Below, one piece after another: positions 9,154 to 17,245 of a stretch of DNA of 64,000 bases (position 1 is its first letter; each line of letters begins with the position of its first letter). A program made the translations under genes and the position numbers. This DNA is from Fluviicola sp. (GTDB lineage Bacteria > Bacteroidota > Bacteroidia > Flavobacteriales_D > Crocinitomicaceae), in NCBI RefSeq assembly GCF_029266855.1, contig NZ_JAQSWB010000011.1:1-64000 (forward strand), written 5' to 3'. The notes under the pieces are model-generated. The model was not told the DNA's origin. It worked only from the letters and a program-made list of their open reading frames with translations, and did not search any database.

Positions 9154-9625
9154 TACGATCTTCCGGTGATTCCAAATTTAAAATTTCCTCACCGTGAATT
9201 TTCGTTTTCGGTTTCTCTATTATATGGGTAATAATTCCCTTTTCATTGATTATAAAAGTTGTCCGGTGGATGCCATCATATTCACGTCCCATAAACTTCT
9301 TCAAACCCCAAACTTTAAACGCATCTATCATTTTCCGTTCGGTGTCCGCTATCAATGGAAAAGGTAAGCTAAACTTTTCAATAAACCGAGCGTGCGCCTT
9401 CTCTGTATCCATACTTACTCCCAAAATAGAATAGCCTTCTTTTTGTAATGCCTGGTACGAATCTCTTAAACTGCATGCCTGATTCGTACAAGCTGGCGTA
9501 TTGTCTTTCGGGTAGAAATAAACCACTAATTTTTTGTTTGCAAACTGCTTATTTGTAATCTCTTTCCCGTTTTGATCCATTCCCTGAAAATCAGGTATGT
9601 GATCACCTATTTTTAATCCTGTCAT
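9149..9625 (-). CDS. bcp: Thioredoxin-dependent thiol peroxidase (Bcp/PrxQ type)
   Basis: A 158-aa peroxiredoxin that reduces peroxides through a cysteine. The active-site segment is TPACTNQAC with peroxidatic C46 and a resolving cysteine C51 five residues later, the PrxQ/Bcp arrangement; the usual TPGCT is TPACT here. FYPKDNTP, the conserved arginine region (IHRTTFIINEKG) and length fit the family. It has its own strong promoter (TTG-N19-TACTTTTG, 9698-9669) with a leader of about 43 nt. It lies upstream of recA in the same direction, with only 62 bp between them. Confidence 0.94.
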   Translation of the reverse strand: MTGLKIGDHIPDFQGMDQNGKEITNKQFANKKLVVYFYPKDNTPACTNQACSLRDSYQALQKEGYSILGVSMDTEKAHARFIEKFSLPFPLIADTERKMIDAFKVWGLKKFMGREYDGIHRTTFIINEKGIITHIIEKPKTKIHGEEILNLESPEDRK

Positions 9626-9668
9626 TTAATTGTTGAGTATTTAAACATTAAAATGACGATTATGTAAT

Positions 9669-9698
9669 CAAAAGTACAACTTATTTTTAAACTGACAA
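9669..9698 (-). promoter_or_regulatory. Bacteroidota-type promoter for bcp
   Basis: On the minus strand TTG (9698-9696) is separated by exactly 19 nt from TACTTTTG (9676-9669), the best complete match in the window to TTG-N19-TAnnTTTG. The bcp ATG is 43 nt downstream. Confidence 0.75.
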
Positions 9699-9774
9699 GT
9701 TTAAGGTGTTTTTTTTGCTTAAATTTTCGTCATTCGTTAATTTGTTTGAGTTTGGAATCGCCAAAACACCTGTA

Positions 9775-11349
9775 TTATTCAGGGAAATAAACGCTTTGAC
9801 CTGTTTCCTGTTCCACTAAGAATTTACTGCGAATGACTTCCTGAACGGTACGTTTTTCAATTTTGCATTCCAGCCAGGAAATAATATCCAGGTAAAGGAA
9901 CGGACGTTTTTCATAAGGAAGCTTAGACAATTTAACCAGCTTTCCATGCAAAATACGGAAGGCGCGCATTAAGGAACGGTCGTCGGCAAAAGGAAGTTGT
10001 CGCAAGAAGTTCAGGATCTCGTGCTGAACTCCATGTAAATCACCCATGTTTCTCAGGAAACGGTAAACCGATTTGATCTGGTAATCTAATAAATGATCGT
10101 CTGTTCCCGATTCAAAATGCGCAATCAGATTTAGGATACGGGCAAATGCCTGAATGTCCTCTCTTAAAGAAACATCTTTCAACTGGATGATCCGGTTCAG
10201 GTATTTAATCGCCATTTTGTTATCTCCGTTTCCGAAATACAAACAAGCAACTTTATAATACAAAATCATGATCCGGTGATTATCCAGCCGGTCCTCGTGA
10301 TCAGAAATAAACTGTTCTACTTTCGGAACGATCTCAATTCCTTCCGAAAAGGTCCCGCACAGATAATAATAATTGATCTTTGCCGTGAGCCAATACATTC
10401 GGTGCAACAAGGCGATATTCTCATTTTCCCGTTCGCCCAGGTCTGCACTTTCCAATTTTTCAATAGATTCCAGCAAGCGTTTGTGGTTTCGCAGGTTGAA
10501 TAATGCATTCTGCAAATTATACAAGCCTTTCAGATACATTTCGCGGTAATGATCCTTCACATGGGAATGATCTTCAAAAAGTTTCACCCACAAGCTGGCA
10601 TACTTGAAACACATCAAAAACTCCTGGGTAATGTAATGATACCATACATATGCATTGTAAAGATGCATTTTCTCTTCAAAGTTCAATTCTGAAATCTGGT
10701 ATTCAGGCAGGCGCTTTGCGAAGAACTCTTTGACGAAACGGTAGTCTTTTTCATCCCTTACAAAACCCACTTTTACATTCAAAGCGTAGAGTTGCAACGA
10801 CAGATTCGAAAATTGAATACTTCCCTGCACGTGCTTACTTAAAGCCCTGCTTTCAGCCGTCAGTTCATCTGCACGCGACGAGACGCTTCGCGTGATATGC
10901 TGTGATTCAATAAATTTTTCAAAATCCAGGATCTCCAGGTGCAAGATGGTTGACTGGATCTTAATTGCATGTTGCTTTGCCTTTTCCAACAATTTCAATG
11001 CCTGGTTGTAAAATCCTTTCTCATACAGGATCAGGGCATGGTCCATCGACTCCCGGATTTCAATCGTTGGTAAGTGTGTTGCATGCTGCAGTCTCAAACT
11101 TGTAAGAAGCTGTTTATATAAATGGGCTTTAATATTCGAAAGCTGGCTTTTTTTTAATCCTTTGATCCTGGAGATTGCCAATTCGTCGGAATAATTTTCG
11201 GTCTTATCAATAAAATCAAACAACTGCAAATACTTGATCTCCTCCGGGGAAGAAGAATTTCGATTTGCATAAAGCTTAAAACTTCGTTTTTCAGCCTTGG
11301 AGAGAGAAGAAATTAAGCGAACTAAACTATCTGTTGATCCTGTGGACAT
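9775..11349 (-). CDS. Unknown cytoplasmic protein with TPR-like helical repeats
   Basis: A 524-aa protein without signal peptide or membrane helix. It is almost wholly alpha-helical with degenerate tetratricopeptide-like helix pairs (for example ALILYEKGFYNQALKLLEKA near residues 107-126 and GNGDNKMAIKYLNRIIQL near 375-392). The N-terminus (SKAEKRSFKLYANRN) is basic and recalls a group of conserved hypothetical proteins in Bacteroidota. I do not recognise a catalytic domain; a scaffold or adaptor role is inference. It is monocistronic: bcp lies downstream after about 75 bp with its own promoter, and a bidirectional terminator separates it from the SDR gene upstream. Confidence 0.8.
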   Translation of the reverse strand: MSTGSTDSLVRLISSLSKAEKRSFKLYANRNSSSPEEIKYLQLFDFIDKTENYSDELAISRIKGLKKSQLSNIKAHLYKQLLTSLRLQHATHLPTIEIRESMDHALILYEKGFYNQALKLLEKAKQHAIKIQSTILHLEILDFEKFIESQHITRSVSSRADELTAESRALSKHVQGSIQFSNLSLQLYALNVKVGFVRDEKDYRFVKEFFAKRLPEYQISELNFEEKMHLYNAYVWYHYITQEFLMCFKYASLWVKLFEDHSHVKDHYREMYLKGLYNLQNALFNLRNHKRLLESIEKLESADLGERENENIALLHRMYWLTAKINYYYLCGTFSEGIEIVPKVEQFISDHEDRLDNHRIMILYYKVACLYFGNGDNKMAIKYLNRIIQLKDVSLREDIQAFARILNLIAHFESGTDDHLLDYQIKSVYRFLRNMGDLHGVQHEILNFLRQLPFADDRSLMRAFRILHGKLVKLSKLPYEKRPFLYLDIISWLECKIEKRTVQEVIRSKFLVEQETGQSVYFPE

Positions 11350-11575
11350 TGTAATTTTTTGCTTAAAATATTGTTTATACCTTTTTGATTTACAGACAAT
11401 TAAGTCTTTTCAGTTACTGTTTGGTTATCGTAAATATTAAAAACATTGATTTCGAAAAATAAATGTCTTGTTTCATCTTTGTCCTGTCCGAATAATTTTA
11501 CAGATCATTCGGTTTAAAAAGTACTCATTTGAGTAACAGGAGTAGGGGTGCTCTTGTTTTTTCGATTAATAGCAA

Positions 11576-11609
11576 AAAAAATCCTTTGTCATCTGGCAAG
11601 GGATTTTTT
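11576..11609. terminator. Intrinsic terminator, 13-bp stem
   Basis: AAAAAATCCTTTG (11576-11588) pairs with CAAGGGATTTTTT (11597-11609) with a single G-U pair and an 8-nt loop. It directly follows the SDR stop codon on the minus strand, ending in a U run, so it terminates that gene before the 524-aa gene. Confidence 0.9.
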
Positions 11610-11611
11610 GT

Positions 11612-12499
11612 TCAGCCAAAAATACGCTGAATTGTTGAATTAAGATTTCCATGCCGGAAAGAAAATCCTTCAGAATGAATTTTCTCATTAGAGACTTTAT
11701 TGCCATAGATGAGCATTACTGCCATTTTTCCGAAAAGAAGCCGGACAATAAACTTCGGGACTGCAGGCAACAATCTTTTTTTCAGAACTTTAGCAATCAG
11801 TTTGGTTAGTTCCTTGTTTGTCGTATTTCCCGCCGAAGCATGGTATGCACCCGGCAATTTATTCACAATCACGAATTCAATTATGCTGTAAAGATCCTCA
11901 CAGTAAATCCATGGGATTGCCTGTTCCCCGGAAGCCAATACAGCACCAAAACCCTTTTTAACGGGATCTGCCAATTTCTGTAAAGCTCCGCCCGATTCAC
12001 TCAGCACCACTGCAATTCTGATTTTGGAAACCAGGCAGATCGATTCAAACTGATCAGCAGCCTTTTCCCATTTCCGGGTAATATCTGCGATGATGTCATC
12101 TCCAAAAGAATCGGATTCCCTGTAAGTTTTTTCCGGGTGATCAAATCCGTAAGCAACCGCTCCCGATGCGGATACAAAGTGTTTTAAATGCGCTGATTCT
12201 TTATATACTTCGAATAAAAACCGGGTTGTATTCACCCTGGAATCGTAGAGTTCGTTTATCCGGGATTTTGTCCATCGTTTTGCCGCCAATTCTGCACCGC
12301 ATAGGTTGATCAATACCGTTGTCTTTTCAATCGCTAAAGGATCTATTGTTTTGGTAACCGGATCCCAATTCAGGAAAAAACGGTTCGGATCTGTGGCTTT
12401 TCTGGTAAGGATCCAGACTTCATGCCCTGCTTTTCTTAAATGGTCTGCCAACCCTGTTCCGATCAGTCCTGAGCCTCCTGCTATTACTATCCTTTCCAT
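11612..12499 (-). CDS. TIGR01777-family NAD(P)-binding epimerase/SDR39U1-like protein
   Basis: A 295-aa extended short-chain dehydrogenase/reductase. The N-terminal dinucleotide-binding motif is GGSGLIGTGL (residues 8-17); NLCGAE and the ASGAVAYG segment (the Y of the active site appears as YG) follow, and the C-terminal DUF1731-like part includes VPKFIVRLLFGKMAVMLIYGNKV. This matches the YfcH/SDR39U1 family, whose substrate is unknown. Normal length. It is divergent from the lipoprotein at 12604, and a strong terminator follows its stop codon. Confidence 0.9.
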   Translation of the reverse strand: MERIVIAGGSGLIGTGLADHLRKAGHEVWILTRKATDPNRFFLNWDPVTKTIDPLAIEKTTVLINLCGAELAAKRWTKSRINELYDSRVNTTRFLFEVYKESAHLKHFVSASGAVAYGFDHPEKTYRESDSFGDDIIADITRKWEKAADQFESICLVSKIRIAVVLSESGGALQKLADPVKKGFGAVLASGEQAIPWIYCEDLYSIIEFVIVNKLPGAYHASAGNTTNKELTKLIAKVLKKRLLPAVPKFIVRLLFGKMAVMLIYGNKVSNEKIHSEGFSFRHGNLNSTIQRIFG

Positions 12500-12603
12500 A
12501 ACGCGTTTTGATTTCGGAATCTAATTTAAGCGAAAAAAAGGTCGGCATTTGTTATAAACCTGTTACTTTTACATATCACGTCATTTTGAATGAAACAAAC
12601 GCT

Positions 12604-13395
12604 ATGAAAAAGTATATTTTCCCTTTATTACTTGTAGGATTAGTATCCTGTGGTTCTGATAATTCCAAGGAGGAAAAAACCGCAGATAAAAAAACCATCG
12701 TTAAGCATTTCAAAAATGAAGCTGAAATGGATCAGCAGGTACTCGAATTAAAGAAGATCACGGAATCTTCCGGTTTGACTGCCAATTCGCTGCACTACGA
12801 AAAAGGCGACGGTACAATGGTTGAAGTGATCGGACACCTGGATACGGCAAACGTTATCCAGATCATTGAAGAACAATTTTCCGAGGGAAGTGGTAAAACA
12901 AACGGTACCCGCTTTTATTTCCTGAACAATGGGAAACCGTTCGTCACACAAGAACTGATTGACCAGGTTAACGGCTCAAACGAAGCTGTTTTTATCGATC
13001 GCATTTCCTACTACGATGCGAAAGGAAAAGTCATCAAAACCAAGGAGCGCAGAGCTTCATTTGAGGATGATATCAATAAAATGAGCTATAAAGCAGCACC
13101 TCTTCATGCCATCAGTGTTGACAAGGCGATGGACGCATTGAATTCCCAGAAAGAATTTGCAACGACTTTCCAGGGCTTTGTGAACCAAGATATGTTCAGC
13201 TACATTATTTTGGGACCGGATGATCCGAATGGATTCACTACTGCTTTAAGATTAGACTACAAAGATCAGCTGGTCAATATTCTGGCGAGTGATCCTGAAA
13301 AATACATGGGTGCACATGTCAAAGTAAACTTTGAAGTTCATGTGGATCGCGGATTTGAATTCCAGATTTATGCCGGAGGGAAATTCGTAGATTAA
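12604..13395 (+). CDS. Lipoprotein of unknown function
   Basis: The start was set at ATG 12604, which gives a typical lipoprotein signal MKKYIFPLLLVGLVSC with cysteine 16; an upstream ATG at 12508 would bury it behind 32 residues. The mature part (about 247 aa) is acidic and alpha/beta-like, without a motif I recognise. A TACTTTTA near-match to the minus-7 consensus is at 12564-12571. Presumably anchored in the outer membrane. Monocistronic: a perfect palindromic terminator follows 4 nt after the stop. Confidence 0.82.
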   Translation: MKKYIFPLLLVGLVSCGSDNSKEEKTADKKTIVKHFKNEAEMDQQVLELKKITESSGLTANSLHYEKGDGTMVEVIGHLDTANVIQIIEEQFSEGSGKTNGTRFYFLNNGKPFVTQELIDQVNGSNEAVFIDRISYYDAKGKVIKTKERRASFEDDINKMSYKAAPLHAISVDKAMDALNSQKEFATTFQGFVNQDMFSYIILGPDDPNGFTTALRLDYKDQLVNILASDPEKYMGAHVKVNFEVHVDRGFEFQIYAGGKFVD

Positions 13396-13398
13396 TTC

Positions 13399-13438
13399 AA
13401 AAAAGTAATGGCGCGATTAATCGCGCCATTACTTTTTT
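13399..13438. terminator. Perfect 40-bp palindromic bidirectional terminator
   Basis: The left arm 13399-13418 (six A, then GTAATGGCGCGATT) is the exact reverse complement of 13419-13438, ending in six T. It serves the convergent lipoprotein and isomerase genes on either side. Confidence 0.95.
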
Positions 13439-13452
13439 ATATCCTATTTCAA

Positions 13453-14439
13453 TTACTTGATTTTTCCCAACTCGGCTTTTAAATAATCGATGATCTCGAT
13501 TTCAATTGGATCTCCGTTCTTTAAATCGGATAAGTAAAGTGAAATCCAATCGATCAGATGAATCAGGTAAATACTCTTTTCAACAGGAGAACTTCCTTTC
13601 GCTGAAATGATTTCAACCGTATCTGTTTTTGATTTGGTGCGTTCAATAGAGATTTCAAAACGCTTTTGATTGCGTACTGACAAATCACCGGTTTGGATGA
13701 ATAAGCATGCGTAGCGATTGTCTCCTCCTCCCCATCCGACAAGCTCATTGTGGTTCATTTCAGGAATTACGTGTTGCCAGCATAGCTCCTTTGAGTTTTC
13801 ATTGAGTTGTTGCTTCGCACGGATTGTGATTCCTTCATATTCTGAACCTGCATAAACAGCAACCGTTCTTTTCTGAAGTTGTTTAGCCACACGCATGGCT
13901 TCCATTTTTATATACTCCAAATCCGAATCGATCAGCTTCTTTCCATTTGAAATTTCATTCAAAATAGCAGGATGAGCATATCCTAACTGAAGGAATATGT
14001 TGCTCAACTGAACCAGGGAAAAGGCCAATGCAGTTCGCGGCGGATTTCCACCCGGAACAAGTACGTATTGGAAATTATTTGATTTACAAAATTCAGCGAG
14101 TGAGCCTCCTGAGCAAATTCCAATAATGCTCGCGCCTTTTGTCTTTGCATCTTCCAGAGCAAACAAGGTTTCTTCCGTATTTCCGGAATAAGAGGACCCG
14201 ATCACCAAACTGTGCTGATTGACAAAAGCCGGTAAGGAATAATCCTGAGCTGAAAGTACAGGAACCGAACAGGTTTTTTGAATCCATTGGGCTACAATTC
14301 TGCCCCCAATTCCGGATCCGCCCATGCCACAAATGACGATGTTCCGGATATCCTGATTTGGTTTCACAACACTTACTTTAGCAGCAATTTCTAAAGCTTC
14401 ACTGATGTTAGACGAAAATTCCTGAATGAGTTTTTCCAT
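13453..14439 (-). CDS. Bifunctional phosphoglucose/phosphomannose isomerase
   Basis: A 328-aa two-SIS-domain isomerase interconverting glucose-6-P or mannose-6-P with fructose-6-P. GMGGSGIGG at residues 38-46 and GSSYSGNTEETL are the two phosphosugar-binding loops of the first SIS domain; ENSKELCWQHVIPEMNHNELVGW carries the conserved glutamate and histidine of the archaeal/bacterial PGI/PMI family. The start was taken at ATG 14439, giving MEKLIQEF, rather than an upstream non-ATG start. Supports glycolysis or mannose-containing surface sugars. Convergent with the lipoprotein gene via a shared terminator. Confidence 0.9.
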   Translation of the reverse strand: MEKLIQEFSSNISEALEIAAKVSVVKPNQDIRNIVICGMGGSGIGGRIVAQWIQKTCSVPVLSAQDYSLPAFVNQHSLVIGSSYSGNTEETLFALEDAKTKGASIIGICSGGSLAEFCKSNNFQYVLVPGGNPPRTALAFSLVQLSNIFLQLGYAHPAILNEISNGKKLIDSDLEYIKMEAMRVAKQLQKRTVAVYAGSEYEGITIRAKQQLNENSKELCWQHVIPEMNHNELVGWGGGDNRYACLFIQTGDLSVRNQKRFEISIERTKSKTDTVEIISAKGSSPVEKSIYLIHLIDWISLYLSDLKNGDPIEIEIIDYLKAELGKIK

Positions 14440-14544
14440 AATTCTCTTTGAAGTTTGTAAATATAGCAAGGCTTTTTATAACTGAAGAAATTTTAAAAAT
14501 CTTCACTTGGAATAAATTAATGTACTTTTACGAAAAAAAGGAAA

Positions 14545-15057
14545 ATGAAGCCTAGAAATGCATCGGAAACCCTAGCTATTACTACAAAAGTTGTTTTACC
14601 GAATGATACCAATACACTGGGGAATTTATTTGGAGGTCAGCTGCTGGCATGGATGGATGAAATTGCGAGTGTTTCTGCCCACAGGCATTGCCGCAGAGTA
14701 GTTGTTACCGCAAATGTGAACAACGTCAGCTTCAATTCCCCGATCAATCACGCTTCAATCGTTACATTGGAAGCAAAGGTTTCACGTGCCTTCAATTCCT
14801 CCATGGAGATTTTTGTCGACGTCTTCGTAGAAGACAACATTACCGGGAAAAGAAGCAAATCGAATGAAGCAATTTACACCTTTGTGGCTGTTGATCAGCA
14901 TGGCGGCCCGATCCAGGTTCCTGAACTGGTTCCGGAAACAGAGGAAGAAATAGAACGTTTTGAGGGAGCGCTGAGAAGAAAGCAACTGGCGCTGATTTTG
15001 GCAAAGAAAATGACCCCGAAGGATGCAACGGAATTGCGGAAGTTGTTTACCGACTAG
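14545..15057 (+). CDS. Acyl-CoA thioesterase, hotdog fold (YciA/BACH type)
   Basis: A 170-aa single hotdog domain hydrolase. The helix motif GNLFGGQLLAWMDEIA carries N27 and D38, the residues conserved in YciA and brain acyl-CoA hydrolase, followed by a strand segment VVVTANVNNVSFNSP typical of the family. It would hydrolyse acyl-CoA to fatty acid and CoA in the cytoplasm; chain-length preference cannot be read. A TACTTTTA box (14523-14530) sits 14 nt upstream of the ATG, and AAAGGAAA precedes the start. Confidence 0.92.
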   Translation: MKPRNASETLAITTKVVLPNDTNTLGNLFGGQLLAWMDEIASVSAHRHCRRVVVTANVNNVSFNSPINHASIVTLEAKVSRAFNSSMEIFVDVFVEDNITGKRSKSNEAIYTFVAVDQHGGPIQVPELVPETEEEIERFEGALRRKQLALILAKKMTPKDATELRKLFTD

Positions 15058-15150
15058 AATATAATTGAAAATGGAGAATTGAAAAGGTGGGGTATCCATG
15101 CTTTATACTGGGAGTAAAGTGGGAGTATCCATACTAAAGTAGTACTTGAT

Positions 15151-16128
15151 TTATTTCTCTAACTCTAATTTGATTTTCTCTGCATCCTGCAAATGCATGC
15201 ACTTGAAGTGTTTTTTCGGGCATTCTTTGTAACCGATCTTCGAACAGGGTCTGCAGCTCAATCCTTCCACTTCGTGAATGGTATATAATGATTTGTTTTG
15301 TGGAGCGTAGGTATACATTCCGAAATCGGGAACGGTATTCCCCCAAACGCTGACAATCGGCGTTTCGAAACAACTTGCGATGTGCATCAGTCCTGTGTCG
15401 CCGGTTAATAGTTTGGCGCAATGCTTAGTCATGAAGGCGGATTGTCTGAGGGTCAGTTTTCCGCACAGATCCAGCACCCGTTGATTCGGAAGGTTTTGAA
15501 TCAACTCGGCAGCACGTTCCGAATCCATTGGTCCGCCCAGCAAAACAACCGGCATTTGAACTCCTTCCAGGATTTTTGCCATTAAGGAAACTGGCATCTG
15601 TTTGGTGGCAAACTGAGCTCCCATGGCTACGGCAACAAATTTCTTCGAAGCCAGAGCAATTGATTCGAGTGAAACGATATCCGCATCTGCAAGGAAAAAG
15701 TCACAGGGCTTCCCATCATTCTTAACTCCCAAATGCTTCACCGCTTCAAAATAACGGTCCACGACATGCACTTTCGGCAGGCGATTGATCTTGAAAGTGG
15801 TTAAGAGAAATTTATTGACGTTCTCTTTGGGAAAAGCAAAGGATTTCACTTTTAAAGCTCTTTTCAGACGCAATGTCCGGATGTTATTATGCAGATCAAT
15901 TACCACATCATATTTTTCACTTTTAAGCTGTTCGATTACCTCATCCACTGATTTTTCAATGGTAATTAGCCTGTCGATATATGGATTGTGGTCCAGAACT
16001 GGCTGAAAAGCCTTTTTGGTAATGAAATGAATCTCCGGATTTTCCAATTGCTGTTTCAGGCAACGCACCACGGGAGTCGTTAACACCACATCGCCAATGG
16101 AACTGAACCGGACAAACAGAATTTTCAT
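15151..16128 (-). CDS. Glycosyltransferase family 9 (heptosyltransferase-like)
   Basis: A 325-aa GT-B glycosyltransferase. The N-terminus MKILFVRFSSIGDVVLTTPVVRCLK is the hallmark of ADP-heptose:LPS heptosyltransferases (GT9), and the C-terminal lobe has the LTGDTGLMHIASCFETPIVSVWGNT nucleotide-sugar motif. It probably adds a heptose or related sugar to the lipooligosaccharide core at the inner face of the inner membrane. The donor is inferred from the family. Near-match box TACCTTTA ends 5 nt before the ATG, similar to the leaderless group described elsewhere. No LPS neighbours here. Confidence 0.93.
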   Translation of the reverse strand: MKILFVRFSSIGDVVLTTPVVRCLKQQLENPEIHFITKKAFQPVLDHNPYIDRLITIEKSVDEVIEQLKSEKYDVVIDLHNNIRTLRLKRALKVKSFAFPKENVNKFLLTTFKINRLPKVHVVDRYFEAVKHLGVKNDGKPCDFFLADADIVSLESIALASKKFVAVAMGAQFATKQMPVSLMAKILEGVQMPVVLLGGPMDSERAAELIQNLPNQRVLDLCGKLTLRQSAFMTKHCAKLLTGDTGLMHIASCFETPIVSVWGNTVPDFGMYTYAPQNKSLYTIHEVEGLSCRPCSKIGYKECPKKHFKCMHLQDAEKIKLELEK

Positions 16129-16271
16129 GGTGGTAAAGGTATAAAAAAGAAAATGTCTAAAGAGGAATCAGATTTTCAAGAAGGAATTTGTTAAATTTTT
16201 TATGCGCACTTCTGTAACCAAAAAAGTTTTTTACATTTATCCCTGTAACTGAAATTTAAACTATTCATTTC

Positions 16272-17243
16272 ATGGAACTAACTACTTCACAGTGGCTTAT
16301 TGCCTCCTTCGCGCTGCTATGCGTTACAAGTCATTCTTATTCTCAAACAAATTCACTTCCCGCTTCCGGTAATGTCGGAATCGGAACTACTTCACCAGCA
16401 GAAAAACTAACAGTCAACGGCTCTGCGAGAATTGATTCAACTTTAACTGTAAAAGATTCCATGATCGTTGACAGGGATGCTCACATCCGGAGTGACCTGC
16501 AAGTTGATGGAAAAACCATTCTGGGAGGAGATTTGTTTCTTAAATCACTTCGGGACTCTACAATTTCTGACGGTGGTGTGCTGCTGATCGATTCTATGGG
16601 GAAGGTTAAAAATGGCGGAGATCTGAAAAGTCTTGTTTATTCAGAGCTTGCTCTTCCTCCCTGCAAGGACGATGCAGGTGGAAATATCACTCCAGCTTTA
16701 CCTGTTTGGCTAAATGGACCAGGAAAATTGTATACCTCTTCTGCTTGCGTACCGGATGTAAGGGTCGGGATAGGCCAGAACAACCCAGATTCCAAATTAC
16801 ACATTACAACGGCGGTCAATAGAACCACACATCCGATCATCGTTGATAAACGCATTCAGGGAAATCCGATACCCTATAAATTAATGGAACTGGACAATAC
16901 CGGTTTACTTTATGCCCGTGAGGTAAAAGTGAACCTGGATTCCTGGCCGGATTACGTTTTTGATGAAGGATACCAGTTGATGCCATTGAGTGAATTACAA
17001 GCATTTATCCGCGATAACAACCATTTACCCAATGTTCCGAGTGCCTGTGAAATGGAAGAACAAGGTATTAACGTGGCAAAAAGCAATGTGATGCTGATGG
17101 AAAAGGTAGAAGAACTTACCCTCTATATGCTTCAGATCAATGAAAAGGTGAATATTCAGGAGAAATTACTGCAACAGCAGCAGGAAACCATCCGACTGCA
17201 GCAGGAATTGATCCAACAATTGAAAGAACAGGTAAAACCCTAG
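16272..17243 (+). CDS. Secreted fibre-like protein with GIGTTSP motif and C-terminal coiled coil
   Basis: A 323-aa protein with a signal peptide (cleavage near SYSQ, residue 25). It has two repeats of a trimeric-fibre motif, GNVGIGTTSPAEKLTVNG (33-50) and RVGIGQNNPDSKLHI (164-178), separated by beta-helix-like DSxL repeats. The C-terminal part (about 220-323) contains a conserved LPNVPSACEMEEQGINVA segment and a Gln-rich coiled coil. Such proteins are frequent in Bacteroidota and resemble tail-fibre/peptidase S74-adjacent proteins, but no S74 chaperone domain is visible. It is 2 nt ahead of the T9SS hydrolase gene, so the two are co-transcribed; a surface adhesin or stalk role is inference. 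Confidence 0.78.
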   Translation: MELTTSQWLIASFALLCVTSHSYSQTNSLPASGNVGIGTTSPAEKLTVNGSARIDSTLTVKDSMIVDRDAHIRSDLQVDGKTILGGDLFLKSLRDSTISDGGVLLIDSMGKVKNGGDLKSLVYSELALPPCKDDAGGNITPALPVWLNGPGKLYTSSACVPDVRVGIGQNNPDSKLHITTAVNRTTHPIIVDKRIQGNPIPYKLMELDNTGLLYAREVKVNLDSWPDYVFDEGYQLMPLSELQAFIRDNNHLPNVPSACEMEEQGINVAKSNVMLMEKVEELTLYMLQINEKVNIQEKLLQQQQETIRLQQELIQQLKEQVKP

Positions 17244-17245
17244 TC

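Noticed and set aside
12508-12603. Upstream extension of the lipoprotein gene beginning at ATG 12508
   Set aside because: It would place 32 residues before a clear lipoprotein signal peptide and overlaps the promoter-like region.
15060-15135. GTATCCAT repeated twice in the gap between the thioesterase and GT9 genes, with a weak hairpin CTTTATACT/AGTAAAG
   Set aside because: Too short and imperfect to claim an element or terminator.
16272-17243. Phage tail fibre (GIGTTSP motif)
   Set aside because: No other phage genes; a signal peptide is present and the motif is common in secreted Bacteroidota proteins.
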